A DNA stretch of 64,000 bases. It comes from Rhodanobacter glycinis. Its GTDB lineage: Bacteria; Pseudomonadota; Gammaproteobacteria; Xanthomonadales; Rhodanobacteraceae. The notes below the pieces were generated by a model that worked only from the letters and a program-made list of their open reading frames with translations, was not told the DNA's origin and searched no databases. Both the position numbers and the translations under genes were made by a program. How positions within the stretch are numbered: position 1 is the stretch's first letter; every line of letters begins with the position of its first letter. Below, piece after piece: positions 43,111 through 49,990 of this stretch. Location of the stretch: positions 1,003,912-1,067,911 of the forward strand of contig NZ_RCZB01000001.1 in the NCBI RefSeq assembly GCF_006438785.1, given 5' to 3'.

Positions 43111-43794
43111 CTATACCGCGACTCGATAAGCGTTGCGCTTTTTCGCAGCCATCCAAACGCCCAGGAGACCAAATCCCAATAGGCCGAAAGTCCCCGGCTC
43201 GGGCACCGAATTCGGGTTATGCTCCGCGCGGCCGAAGCGCAAATCGTCAAAGCCCAGAATGTCGTTGGTGGCGTTGAACGTGACGCTGGAAATCTGGTTT
43301 CCAAAATCGATGAAGCCGAAGAACGCGCCGCCCCCGCCGATGGCCGGCGGCATATTGAGCGTATAGGTAACGGACGATCCATCCGTGTACACGATGGTTT
43401 GCTGCGGCACGGCATCCGTTTGCAAGCCGTTTACATAGAAGCCAAACGAATCCACTGGGCTCGTAAAGCTGAATGTCACTGCACCGCCAAAAACAGAGCG
43501 GAAGAAAGCACCGCCGGCGGTGGTATTGAACCCGCATAACGCGCCGCAGCCTGAGTTGTTGGTTGTGCTGCCGCCGGTAATGGTCACGTTGGCGGGCAAC
43601 GCGGACTCAAAGTCAACGATGGAAATGGCGCCAGCAACCGCGTCAAAAGCCGCGGCCTTCGCGCTGGAATTAACCATCTGTGCCAGCGAACTGACGTTGT
43701 TGTCCGACGCTGAGTAGACGACAGGCGTTGCTTGCGCAGACATGCAGGCTGCAGAAAGCGTAGCCGCTAGTAGGAGGAGATTTTTGATTGACAT
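43111..43794 (-). CDS. PEP-CTERM sorting domain-containing protein
   Basis: 227 residues. N-terminal signal peptide (NLLLLAATLSAACMSAQA), a middle beta-rich region rich in Ser, Thr, Gly and Asn (residues 25-190), and a C-terminal tripartite sorting signal: SVPEPGTFG, a hydrophobic helix (LLGFGLLGVWMAA), then a basic end (KKRNAYR). This architecture is recognised by exosortase (EpsH) in the inner membrane. No exosortase gene is in the window. Start chosen at 43794 with GGAG upstream. Base composition is visibly lower in GC than neighbours, suggesting acquisition by transfer. Function unknown; surface or biofilm roles are typical. Confidence 0.85.
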   Translation of the reverse strand: MSIKNLLLLAATLSAACMSAQATPVVYSASDNNVSSLAQMVNSSAKAAAFDAVAGAISIVDFESALPANVTITGGSTTNNSGCGALCGFNTTAGGAFFRSVFGGAVTFSFTSPVDSFGFYVNGLQTDAVPQQTIVYTDGSSVTYTLNMPPAIGGGGAFFGFIDFGNQISSVTFNATNDILGFDDLRFGRAEHNPNSVPEPGTFGLLGFGLLGVWMAAKKRNAYRVAV

Positions 43795-44640
43795 AAGTGT
43801 TTTTCTCCAGAGTTTCACTAGTGTTGTTGCTAGTGTTGTTGATTGCTGGTTCAAGCCCAGATCTCGCGAGAGATCTAAGTTGAGTAAGCAGATTCAATGC
43901 CATGCTGTATACCTCCGTAGTAACAAGGACTTGGGTTTCACCCTTGGGGTTGCGGAAAGCGGTTCCGTAAAGGATTTCGACGCTTCGCAACATGCACGCA
44001 GCTCGGGCCAGGTCCAGCATCGTCGCATTCAAACATCCGGACCCTGCGGGCGGATCGTCCGACCGCGGTGAAATGAACCCCGAAGTGAGCGGCAATCTGC
44101 GTATAGCTGTACTCGCCGGTCGCCATGCCGCCCTCATGGTGGTATCGCGATTCGGGTGGGCTTTCGTAATCGCATCCAGCGATTGCTGGAGATCGGCGCT
44201 GCGCACGCGGAATGTTGATGTCGTCCGGCCGCCGCGCAGCCCGCTGGTGCGCACCAGCGACAAATGCATCGTCACCGAGGAACACTGCCGCCGAACAGAA
44301 CCACACCCAGTAGTGCGCGCATAAAAAATACCTCGCAAGCATTCAGACAAAAGAGACCGCCTGGCGCCGCCGCAACGGCGCCATCCGATCCATCAGCAAA
44401 TCCATTCGCGATCCGCGCGGTGAGAACACCAGCAAACGCTTGCGCGGCTCATAGAGTTATTGATGCAGGGAGCCGGCACGGGGTTGCGCATGACTCATGG
44501 CTTGGCTTTCGCTGCGAGGCCCGGCACGCAGTTGGTCAACGCGGCGCCATGCGCGGCGTTCCCTGTCTTGCATGCCGCCGCTCGACCGGCACGGCATGGC
44601 ACTACTCAGACGCCGGCATCCCACCCTGAAGGACACCGCC
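43795..44640. other. degraded intergenic region
   Basis: About 850 nt without an intact gene. It contains a perfect 12-nt tandem duplication (CTAGTGTTGTTG at 43818-43829 and 43830-43841) in the leader of the PEP-CTERM gene and the RAYT transposase remnant at about 43990-44285. The remaining 350 nt up to the next gene show nothing recognisable. Confidence 0.5.
43990..44285 (-). pseudogene. remnant of a REP-associated tyrosine transposase (RAYT), C-terminal part
   Basis: Pieces of the RAYT C-terminal region can be read on the - strand in alternating frames: VFLGDDAFV and NIPRAQRRSP in one frame, then LDAITKAHPNRDTTMRAA in another, then TGEYSYTQIAAHFGVHFTAVGR in the first. At least two frameshifts are needed and the catalytic HUH domain is missing. 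The IAAHFGVHFTAVGR helix-turn-helix at the end is characteristic. It is therefore a dead fragment. Family resemblance is from memory of the motif, not from a search. Confidence 0.65.
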
Positions 44641-44988
44641 ATGAACAATGCTTCGATGATCCGCCTCGGCCTGCTCAGCCTGTTCGCCTGCACCGCGTTC
44701 GCCAGCGCCAGTGCGATGGCCTCGGACACGACCGTACCTGGTCACCCGCGCGTCAATGAGGTGAGCAAGCGCATCGACAACCAGCAGGCGCGCACCGCCA
44801 AAGGCATTGCCAACGGCACCATCACCGGCAAGCAGGCTGCCCGCGACGAAAAGCACGACGCCAATATCGCCCAGCGCCAAAGCGCCGACGAGGCGAAGCA
44901 CAACGGCCACCTGACCAAGGCCGAAACCCGCCGTCTCAACCGTGCCGAAAACCGCAACAGCCGCGCCATCCACCGTCAGCGTCATTGA
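44641..44988 (+). CDS. small exported basic protein, unknown function
   Basis: 115 residues. A signal peptide (LGLLSLFACTAFASASAMA) is followed by a mature part of about 88 residues with many Lys, Arg, His, Asn and Gln, largely helical (VNEVSKRIDNQQARTAKGI..., AETRRLNRAENRNSRAIH). No Cys in the mature part. Start 44641 after GAAGGA. Not recognised as a characterised family. A decayed copy of its last about 20 codons together with its terminator is found at 47562-47650. Confidence 0.8.
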   Translation: MNNASMIRLGLLSLFACTAFASASAMASDTTVPGHPRVNEVSKRIDNQQARTAKGIANGTITGKQAARDEKHDANIAQRQSADEAKHNGHLTKAETRRLNRAENRNSRAIHRQRH

Positions 44989-45005
44989 TCGGTTGCGTAC
45001 AAAAG

Positions 45006-45031
45006 AGGCCCTGATGCCGGGGCCTTTTTTT
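45006..45031 (+). terminator. terminator after the small basic protein gene
   Basis: 8-bp stem (AGGCCCTG with CGGGGCCT, one T-G pair), 4-nt loop, followed by seven T residues. Confidence 0.9.
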
Positions 45032-45090
45032 GTTGCTCGGGCGAGGCTATGAAGTTGCGAATGCCGCCGTAGCGACCCGGTGCGCCACTC

Positions 45091-45567
45091 TCAGTCGGGC
45101 GTGTTCACCGGCACGGCCAGGCTGCGCTTGAGCGTGTCCAGCGCCACGCGCGTGCGGAAGCGTTTCACGTTGGCGTTGGCAGCCACCAGCCGCTGCATCA
45201 GCGCGTCGTAGTCGCCGACGTCGCGCGCCGTCACCACCAGCACGTAGTCGCTGTCGCCGGTCACGTACCACGCCTGCTGGATCGCCGGCTCGGCGGCGAT
45301 CCACTGCCGCAGGCTGGCCAGCAGTTCGGGCCGCTCGCGCTCGACTTCGAGATCGGCGATCACGGTGAGCCGCTGGTCCACGCTGCGCGGATCGATCAAC
45401 GTCACTTCCGCCACGATCACCCCGTCCTCGCGCAGCCGCGCCATGCGCCGCTGCACCGCCGACGCCGACAAGCCGATGTCCGTGCCGATCATCTCGGCGG
45501 AGCGTCGCGCGTCGCGCTGCACGATCGCGAGAATCCGGCGGTCGAATTTGTCGAGTTCGGCGGGCAT
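45091..45567 (-). CDS. Lrp/AsnC-family transcriptional regulator
   Basis: 158 residues. N-terminal winged helix-turn-helix (LDKFDRRILAIVQRDARRS..., IGLSASAVQRRMARL) and C-terminal RAM ligand-binding domain (WYVTGDSDYVLVVTARDVGDY). Such regulators bind amino acids and often control the divergently transcribed neighbour. Here that neighbour is a threonine-dehydratase-like gene at 45689 with a 121-nt shared intergenic region. Autoregulation and control of that gene are inferred. Confidence 0.9.
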   Translation of the reverse strand: MPAELDKFDRRILAIVQRDARRSAEMIGTDIGLSASAVQRRMARLREDGVIVAEVTLIDPRSVDQRLTVIADLEVERERPELLASLRQWIAAEPAIQQAWYVTGDSDYVLVVTARDVGDYDALMQRLVAANANVKRFRTRVALDTLKRSLAVPVNTPD

Positions 45568-45688
45568 CGGGCGCAAACACCTCGTGGACGGGGAGAAAAC
45601 CTGTTTTGCCGGCGAACAACGCCACTTCGCCGCGCCGCGGAAACCTAGCATAGGTCGTCGCCTTCCACGCCATTGCGAGACCTCATCC

Positions 45689-46642
45689 ATGCCCACGCTG
45701 ACCCGCCTCGACCGGATCCTCGCCGCATCGCGCCAAATCGATCCGGTGTTCCTGGATTCGCCGATGCTCACCAACGATGCCCTGGACGCAGCGCTGCGCT
45801 GCCGGCTGATCGCCAAGGACGAAACCGCCAACCCGATCGGCTCGTTCAAGGGCCGCGGCACCGAGCTGTTCGCCGCGCTGGCGCTGCAGCCGGGTGAATC
45901 CGTGGTCTGTGCGTCCGCCGGCAATTTCGGCCAGGGCCTGGCCCGCGCGGCGATCCGGCGTGGTCATGCCTGCACCGTGTTCGCCGCGGAAACCGCCAAC
46001 CCGGTGAAGGTCGCGGCGATGCGAAGGCTGGGTGCGGAAATCCGGCTGGCCGGCAGCGATTTCGACGCGGCCAAGGACGCCGCGCGCCGCCATGCGGCAG
46101 CCAGCGGCCGGCGTTTCGTCGAGGACGGCCTCGAAGCCGAGTTCGCCGAAGGCGCCGGCACCCTCGCGCTGGAACTCGCCGGCTCGACGGCGATCGACGT
46201 CACCGTGGTGCAGCTGGGCAACGGAGCGCTGCTGGCCGGCGTGGGCACCGCGATCCGGCATGTCGCACCGCACGCGGAGATCATCGCGGTGGTGGCAGCC
46301 GGTGCACCGGCAATGAAGCTGTCGATCGACGCCGGCCAAGTCATCGAGACCGACCACGCCGACACCATCGCCGACGGCATCGCCGTGCGCGTGCCGATCG
46401 CCGCCACGCTGGCGCATCTGCGCGCGTGCTGCGACGACGTGGTCGCCGTATCCGACGCGCGGATCTTCGAGGCGATGCGCCTCATCCATCACCACCTCGG
46501 TGTCGCGGTAGAGCCATCCGGCGCCGTCGGCGTCGCGGCCCTCCTCGACGACCCGGAACGCTTCGCCGGCCGCCGCGTGGCGACGATCCTCTGCGGCGGC
46601 AACCTGTCGCCGGTCATGCGCGAGCGCCTGCTGGCGGCTTGA
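45689..46642 (+). CDS. threonine dehydratase-like PLP enzyme (fold type II)
   Basis: 317 residues. PLP Lys in PIGSFKGRG, and the Asn-containing SAGNFGQGLA motif that contacts PLP. The phosphate-binding glycine loop, GGGGL in threonine and serine dehydratases, is replaced by VQLGNGALLAGVG. The C-terminal ATILCGGNLSP carries the usual base-contacting GGN. The enzyme may deaminate or racemise a small hydroxy or other amino acid; exact substrate is open. No ACT regulatory domain. Divergent from an Lrp-type regulator, which suggests amino-acid-induced catabolism. Confidence 0.8.
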   Translation: MPTLTRLDRILAASRQIDPVFLDSPMLTNDALDAALRCRLIAKDETANPIGSFKGRGTELFAALALQPGESVVCASAGNFGQGLARAAIRRGHACTVFAAETANPVKVAAMRRLGAEIRLAGSDFDAAKDAARRHAAASGRRFVEDGLEAEFAEGAGTLALELAGSTAIDVTVVQLGNGALLAGVGTAIRHVAPHAEIIAVVAAGAPAMKLSIDAGQVIETDHADTIADGIAVRVPIAATLAHLRACCDDVVAVSDARIFEAMRLIHHHLGVAVEPSGAVGVAALLDDPERFAGRRVATILCGGNLSPVMRERLLAA

Positions 46643-46673
46643 GCGCACTCTTTTCCTCGGGACTCGCACACAG

Positions 46674-47303
46674 ATGAAACTTCTCTACCAGACGCACTCG
46701 CCCTACGCGCGCAAGGTGCTCGTCGCCGCCCACGAACTCGGTCTGCAGCAGCGCATCGAGGTGATTCATCACGACACCAGCCCCACCCGCCGCAACGACG
46801 AGGTATTCGCGCTCAACCCGCTCGGCAAGGTGCCGGTGCTGATCGTCGACGACGGCCTGGCGTTGTTCGACTCCAACGTGATCTGCGAATACCTCGACGG
46901 CCTGCACGCGGGCGCGAAACTCATCCCGCATGAACACGGCGCGCGCTTCCGTGCCTTGCGCAGGCAGGCGCTGGCCCAGGGCATGGCCGATGCCGGCATC
47001 GCCGCGCGCTGGGAAGCCGAGCGGCGGCCCGCACCGTCGCGCTGGCCACCGATGCTGCAGGGCCAGCTGGACAAGATCGCTGCCGCCTGCGACTTCCTCG
47101 AACAGGAGATCGGCGACGCACCGCGCACGGAAACCCTCCCCGACGTTGGCGACATCGCACTGGCCACCGCGCTCAGCTGGATCGCCTTCCGCGACGTCTA
47201 CCCGTTCGCCGACGGCCGCCCGCGCCTGTCCGCCTGGTACGCACGCTTCAGCCAGCGCCCGTCGATGCAGGCCACCACGCTTGCCGGCGACACACTCGAT
47301 TAA
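46674..47303 (+). CDS. glutathione S-transferase family protein
   Basis: 209 residues. N-terminal thioredoxin-like domain (MKLLYQTHSPYARKVLVAAHELG; Ser in the SPYARK position as candidate catalytic residue) with the cis-Pro motif KVPVL and the glutathione-contacting DSNVICEYLD. The C-terminal all-helical domain follows (VGDIALATALSWI). It starts 31 nt after the dehydratase-like gene on the same strand, so cotranscription is possible. Substrate unknown. Confidence 0.9.
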   Translation: MKLLYQTHSPYARKVLVAAHELGLQQRIEVIHHDTSPTRRNDEVFALNPLGKVPVLIVDDGLALFDSNVICEYLDGLHAGAKLIPHEHGARFRALRRQALAQGMADAGIAARWEAERRPAPSRWPPMLQGQLDKIAAACDFLEQEIGDAPRTETLPDVGDIALATALSWIAFRDVYPFADGRPRLSAWYARFSQRPSMQATTLAGDTLD

Positions 47304-47343
47304 GCGCACTTCTCCACTTCCACCCCATCGACCGGATACACCC

Positions 47344-47541
47344 ATGAGCTCCCTCTGGACCGACCTGCTGTTCCTGCACGGCCACATCACCGATCCCCAA
47401 CTTGCTCGCCGCCTGCTTCCCCCTCCCCCGCCGACCGGGCCGGACCCGCCCCATCCCGCCGCAACCCCGATGCCCCTGCTGCAACAACTCGCCCGCCGCC
47501 TCTGTCTCGGCATCGGCGATGGCATGTCGCGCACGCAATGA
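47344..47541 (+). CDS. small hypothetical protein
   Basis: 65 residues with a hydrophobic N-terminal patch (LWTDLLFLHGHI), an Arg-rich turn, a Pro-rich middle (LPPPPPTGPDPP) and a C-terminal LCLGIGDG stretch. It starts 40 nt after the GST gene on the same strand. No clear ribosome binding site. I do not recognise it; the skewed composition means it may be spurious. Confidence 0.4.
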   Translation: MSSLWTDLLFLHGHITDPQLARRLLPPPPPTGPDPPHPAATPMPLLQQLARRLCLGIGDGMSRTQ

Positions 47542-47561
47542 AGGGCCAAACCCACCACAGC

Positions 47562-47650
47562 AACCGCGCCGAGAATCGCAACTGCTGCGCCATCCATCGC
47601 CAGCGCCATCGACCGACCGTGTACGAAAAAAGGCCCCGATACCGGGGCCT
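47562..47650 (+). pseudogene. decayed duplicate of the 3' end of the small basic protein gene plus its terminator
   Basis: The stretch resembles 44938-45025: both read NRAENRN..AIHRQRH near the end, then a similar short spacer and a GGCCCCG...CGGGGCC hairpin. The stop codon after the final His is changed (CGA instead of TGA), and the upstream part of the gene is absent. It is best explained as the tail of a lost paralogue. Confidence 0.65.
47631..47650 (-). terminator. terminator after the 90-residue protein gene
   Basis: 8-bp stem (AGGCCCCG / CGGGGCCT) with a 4-nt loop. On the - strand it is followed by TTTTTT, 43 nt downstream of the - strand gene at 47693. Confidence 0.8.
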
Positions 47651-47692
47651 CTTCATCACGCTGGCGATGCCATCACCGGCATCGCGTCTCCG

Positions 47693-47965
47693 CTATGCCC
47701 CTGCCTCTGGCTCGGGCTTCATCTTCTCCAGCACCTCTTCCAGATCGGTGATCGCCGTTTCCAGCGCCTCGTGCAGTTGCCCCTGCCGATCCATCAGGTC
47801 GGCGATCTTGTCGGCCAGCTTCAGCTTGGACAACTCGCCGTCGAATAGCAGCCACTCCGCCGTCAGCGTTTCCACGTTGTTCTTCGAGTAGTGCCGCATC
47901 TCCTTGAGCTGCACCACCGTATTGCCGATATGGTCGGCGGGGGTTTTGGCATGTTCGTCGGACAT
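47693..47965 (-). CDS. small hypothetical protein with coiled-coil segment
   Basis: 90 residues, acidic, no signal peptide. Residues about 45-82 (LSKLKLADKIADLMDRQGQ... to LEEVLEKM) form probable amphipathic helices or a coiled coil, with a short Pro/Glu tail. Start at 47965 after AGAGGA. It has its own terminator. Function unknown; not recognised. Confidence 0.65.
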   Translation of the reverse strand: MSDEHAKTPADHIGNTVVQLKEMRHYSKNNVETLTAEWLLFDGELSKLKLADKIADLMDRQGQLHEALETAITDLEEVLEKMKPEPEAGA

Positions 47966-48213
47966 GGATGGTTCCTCTTGGCGAAATACGTGGCGGTCAT
48001 TCGATCGTTCGCCGCGATGCCGGCTGCCGGCAGAACGTATGGGGGTCGACCGTAGCGCTGGCGATGCGAAGTGGGAGTCAACGTCTGGCAAGTGGCGCAT
48101 CGTGATGACTGCTGATCAGCACAGGCGCACATCCAGGCGCGTCGCTGGATATGAGACAGGCAGATGGTGGACTGCCCATGCGCCAATACGGCGTTATCTG
48201 CAAGGCGAGCGAC

Positions 48214-48384
48214 ATGTATTTCAAGCTCTACAAGGACACTGCAGGCTATTGGCGCTGGACTCTTTTCGCAGTGAACGGTCGCAAGATTGCCGATTCGGGC
48301 GAAGGTTACGTCAACAAGGGCGACTGCCAGTCGGCTATCGATCTGGTCAAATCCGCCAGCGCGCTCACACCCGTCCTGGAATGA
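48214..48384 (+). CDS. DUF1508 (YegP-like) domain protein
   Basis: 56 residues, a single DUF1508 unit: MYFKLYKDTAGYWRWTLFA, NGRKIADSGEGY and the C-terminal CQSAIDLVKSAS. Proteins of this family usually hold one or two such repeats of unknown function. The start at 48214 is preferred because the repeat begins exactly there; in-frame ATGs at 48151 and 48178 would add unrelated residues. A terminator follows. Confidence 0.82.
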   Translation: MYFKLYKDTAGYWRWTLFAVNGRKIADSGEGYVNKGDCQSAIDLVKSASALTPVLE

Positions 48385-48404
48385 CTTTCGTAGCGCAGAA
48401 AGAA

Positions 48405-48428
48405 AGAGGCCCCGCAAGCGGGGCCTCT
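48405..48428. terminator. terminator between the DUF1508 gene and the convergent gene
   Basis: A perfect 11-bp stem (AGAGGCCCCGC / GCGGGGCCTCT) with a 2-nt spacer. T content outside the stem is low on both sides, but it lies between convergent genes. Confidence 0.7.
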
Positions 48429-48463
48429 CCGTTTCGCGACAGGTGAATCCCGCGCTCAAGCCG

Positions 48464-48949
48464 TCACTGGCCGGTCGGCGCCGGATCGGTCGGCGGCGTG
48501 GGCGTGCGCGGTCCACGGGCAAAACGGGCAGCCAGCGCCTTGCGCGCGTCGTCCAGCCCCTGTCCCTTGCCGGCGACCTTGAACACCGCGTATCCCTCCA
48601 GCGCGTTGGTCATCAGGTCGCTGCCGATCGCCATTTCGGTATCGGTGCCGCGGTGATGCAACTTGCCCATGCGCAGCAGACGCGGGCGCAACGCATCCAG
48701 CGTGGCCAGGTCGCGCTGGTAGCCGGCCAGATCGAAATTGCCCGGCAGCACCCCCGGGTTGTCGCCGAACACATGACCAGCCTGCCGGCAGAACGCCTCG
48801 GACTTGTCGCCCATCTTGGTCAGCTCGTGCCGCTGGTCCGGCGTCAGCGCAATCAGCGAGGCCAGCCCCGTTTCCAGCGCCGTGAGGGCGCCGTCGATGG
48901 CAGCAAGCGTGTCGGTGTTGAGGTCGATATCGACCAGATTCTGGCTCAT
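48464..48949 (-). CDS. hypothetical protein, helical
   Basis: 161 residues, no signal peptide or membrane segment. Predicted mainly helical up to residue about 140, then a Pro/Thr-rich tail (RTPTPPTDPAP). AAGGAG lies 5 nt before the ATG at 48949, which decides the start over the in-frame GTG at 48955. Not recognised; similar small proteins are annotated as hypothetical in Xanthomonadales. Confidence 0.75.
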   Translation of the reverse strand: MSQNLVDIDLNTDTLAAIDGALTALETGLASLIALTPDQRHELTKMGDKSEAFCRQAGHVFGDNPGVLPGNFDLAGYQRDLATLDALRPRLLRMGKLHHRGTDTEMAIGSDLMTNALEGYAVFKVAGKGQGLDDARKALAARFARGPRTPTPPTDPAPTGQ

Positions 48950-49154
48950 GTCCACTCCTTAGATGTGATGTCAGGAAAGCCGGCCCGTTTGGCCGGCGCC
49001 GAAGCGTAACGTGGAGGCAAGCCCCAACCGACGCCTCGCTCGTAGGTCAAAAAAGCACTGCGGTGTAGACGAGAACCGCGTTTCCCGGCGCGTGAATGCT
49101 GGCGGCCAACGTGACCGTCCTTGATCGGGACGCTGAAGAGAGTCGCTCCACCCC

Positions 49155-49420
49155 AAAAGAGCCGATCGCCGATCCAAAAGACCCACGCTTGACCGGAAAA
49201 GACCCAAGCGCCGATGAAAGAGAGCCATGCCCGGCTCTACCGAGTCCCACGCGTCAGTGAAAAGAGCCACGTTCCGATGAAAAAGAGCCAAGCGTGGCTC
49301 TCCTGGGTGCTAAGCGTGGGTCTTTTAGTCCCACGCGTGACTCTGAAAGAGTGGCGCTTGGCTCTTTGGGTGTGACGCGTGGGACTCGGGCGAGCCACGC
49401 TTGGCTCTTCTGCTTGGCTA
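49155..49420. repeat. degenerate inverted array of about 21-nt repeats
   Basis: Roughly a dozen variants of AAAAGAGCCACGCGT occur at about 21-nt steps. The left part (49155-49290) has them in one orientation; the right part (49300-49420) mostly inverted (for example GCGTGGGTCTTTT, GCTTGGCTCTTT). The centre is a perfect hairpin, AGAGCCAAGCGTGGCTCT (49284-49301). The left half can be read on the - strand as a heptad-repeat peptide, but this has no coding support. It fills the 480-nt gap before the tRNA-Cys remnant. Confidence 0.75.
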
Positions 49421-49471
49421 CCCGAATCGGAAGCGTGGCCTGAATCGCCGAAGTGCATTGCACGTATAACG

Positions 49472-49524
49472 AGGTGACAAAGTGGTCCTGTAGCGACCTG
49501 CAAAGCCGCATGCGCCAGTTCGAT
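49472..49524 (+). pseudogene. truncated tRNA-Cys pseudogene
   Basis: Matches positions 5-57 of the functional tRNA-Cys at 6957-6884 at 45 of 53 positions with no gaps, including the anticodon region ACCTGCAAAGCCGC and the GTTCGAT start of the T loop. Similarity stops abruptly inside the T loop, and the acceptor 5' strand is changed, so it cannot fold as a tRNA. Confidence 0.8.
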
Positions 49525-49534
49525 CTACTCAGCT

Positions 49535-49556
49535 CTCGCGAGCGTTGGCGCCAACG
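49535..49556. promoter_or_regulatory. two adjacent perfect palindromes upstream of the MazG-helicase pair
   Basis: CTCGCGAG (49535-49542) directly abuts CGTTGGCGCCAACG (49543-49556). They lie 60 nt upstream of the first gene of the module, a plausible operator position. No protein that would bind them can be named. Confidence 0.4.
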
Positions 49557-49615
49557 TCAAAAGCCGCCTAAGCTGGAAGTCACTCGCACGGCGATATCGG
49601 AATCCAGAGGGCATG

Positions 49616-49966
49616 ATGAGCGCGGAGATCCTTGAACTTCAGGCATCGTTACGTGCCTTTGCCAGTGAACGGGAGTGGGATCAGTTCCATTCCCCCAAAA
49701 ACCTAGCTGCAGCACTGTCCGTCGAAGCTGCCGAACTTTTGGAACATTTCCAATGGCTCACAGAAGATCAGAGCCGCTCCGTACCCGATGACAAACGGGA
49801 GGCTATCGCGGAAGAAGTCGCTGATGTGTTCCTGTATCTGCTTCAGTTGGCAGACAAGCTGGGCATCGATCCTGTGCAAGCAGCGCAGAAGAAGATGCAG
49901 ACAAACACCATCAAGTATCCCGTTGAACGCGCCAAAGGGACTAGCAAGAAGTACTCTGAGTTTTGA
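49616..49966 (+). CDS. MazG-like nucleotide pyrophosphohydrolase (dCTPase/DCTPP1-like)
   Basis: 116 residues. All-alpha NTP-PPase with metal-binding motifs EAAE (ExxE) and EVAD (ExxD), preceded by FHSPKNLAAALS, as in the RS21-C6/DCTPP1 group that hydrolyses dCTP and modified dNTPs. It ends with IKYPVERAKG, also typical. AGAGG sits 5 nt before the ATG at 49616, deciding against the adjacent ATG at 49613. It precedes the nuclease-helicase gene by 24 nt, so the two form an operon. Substrate is inferred only from the family. Composition is less GC-rich than the genome average here. Confidence 0.88.
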   Translation: MSAEILELQASLRAFASEREWDQFHSPKNLAAALSVEAAELLEHFQWLTEDQSRSVPDDKREAIAEEVADVFLYLLQLADKLGIDPVQAAQKKMQTNTIKYPVERAKGTSKKYSEF

Positions 49967-49990
49967 TGCAAGGCCACAGGGGGCCGAAGC

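Noticed and set aside
43670..44350. 226-codon - strand ORF spanning the PEP-CTERM 5' end
   Set aside because: It overlaps the signal-peptide coding region out of frame; only the part matching a RAYT fragment is meaningful, and that is frameshifted.
48971..49291. 106-codon - strand ORF with heptad-like ALFHRR repeats
   Set aside because: The repeats continue inverted beyond the ORF, there is no ribosome binding site, and the reading frame is a by-product of 21-nt repeats; treated as a DNA repeat array.
49155..49420. Possible CRISPR array
   Set aside because: Repeat cores are short and divergent, orientation flips in the middle, spacers are under 12 nt and no cas genes are present.
49472..49524. 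Functional tRNA gene
   Set aside because: Acceptor and 3' half are missing and similarity stops in the T loop, so it cannot form a tRNA.
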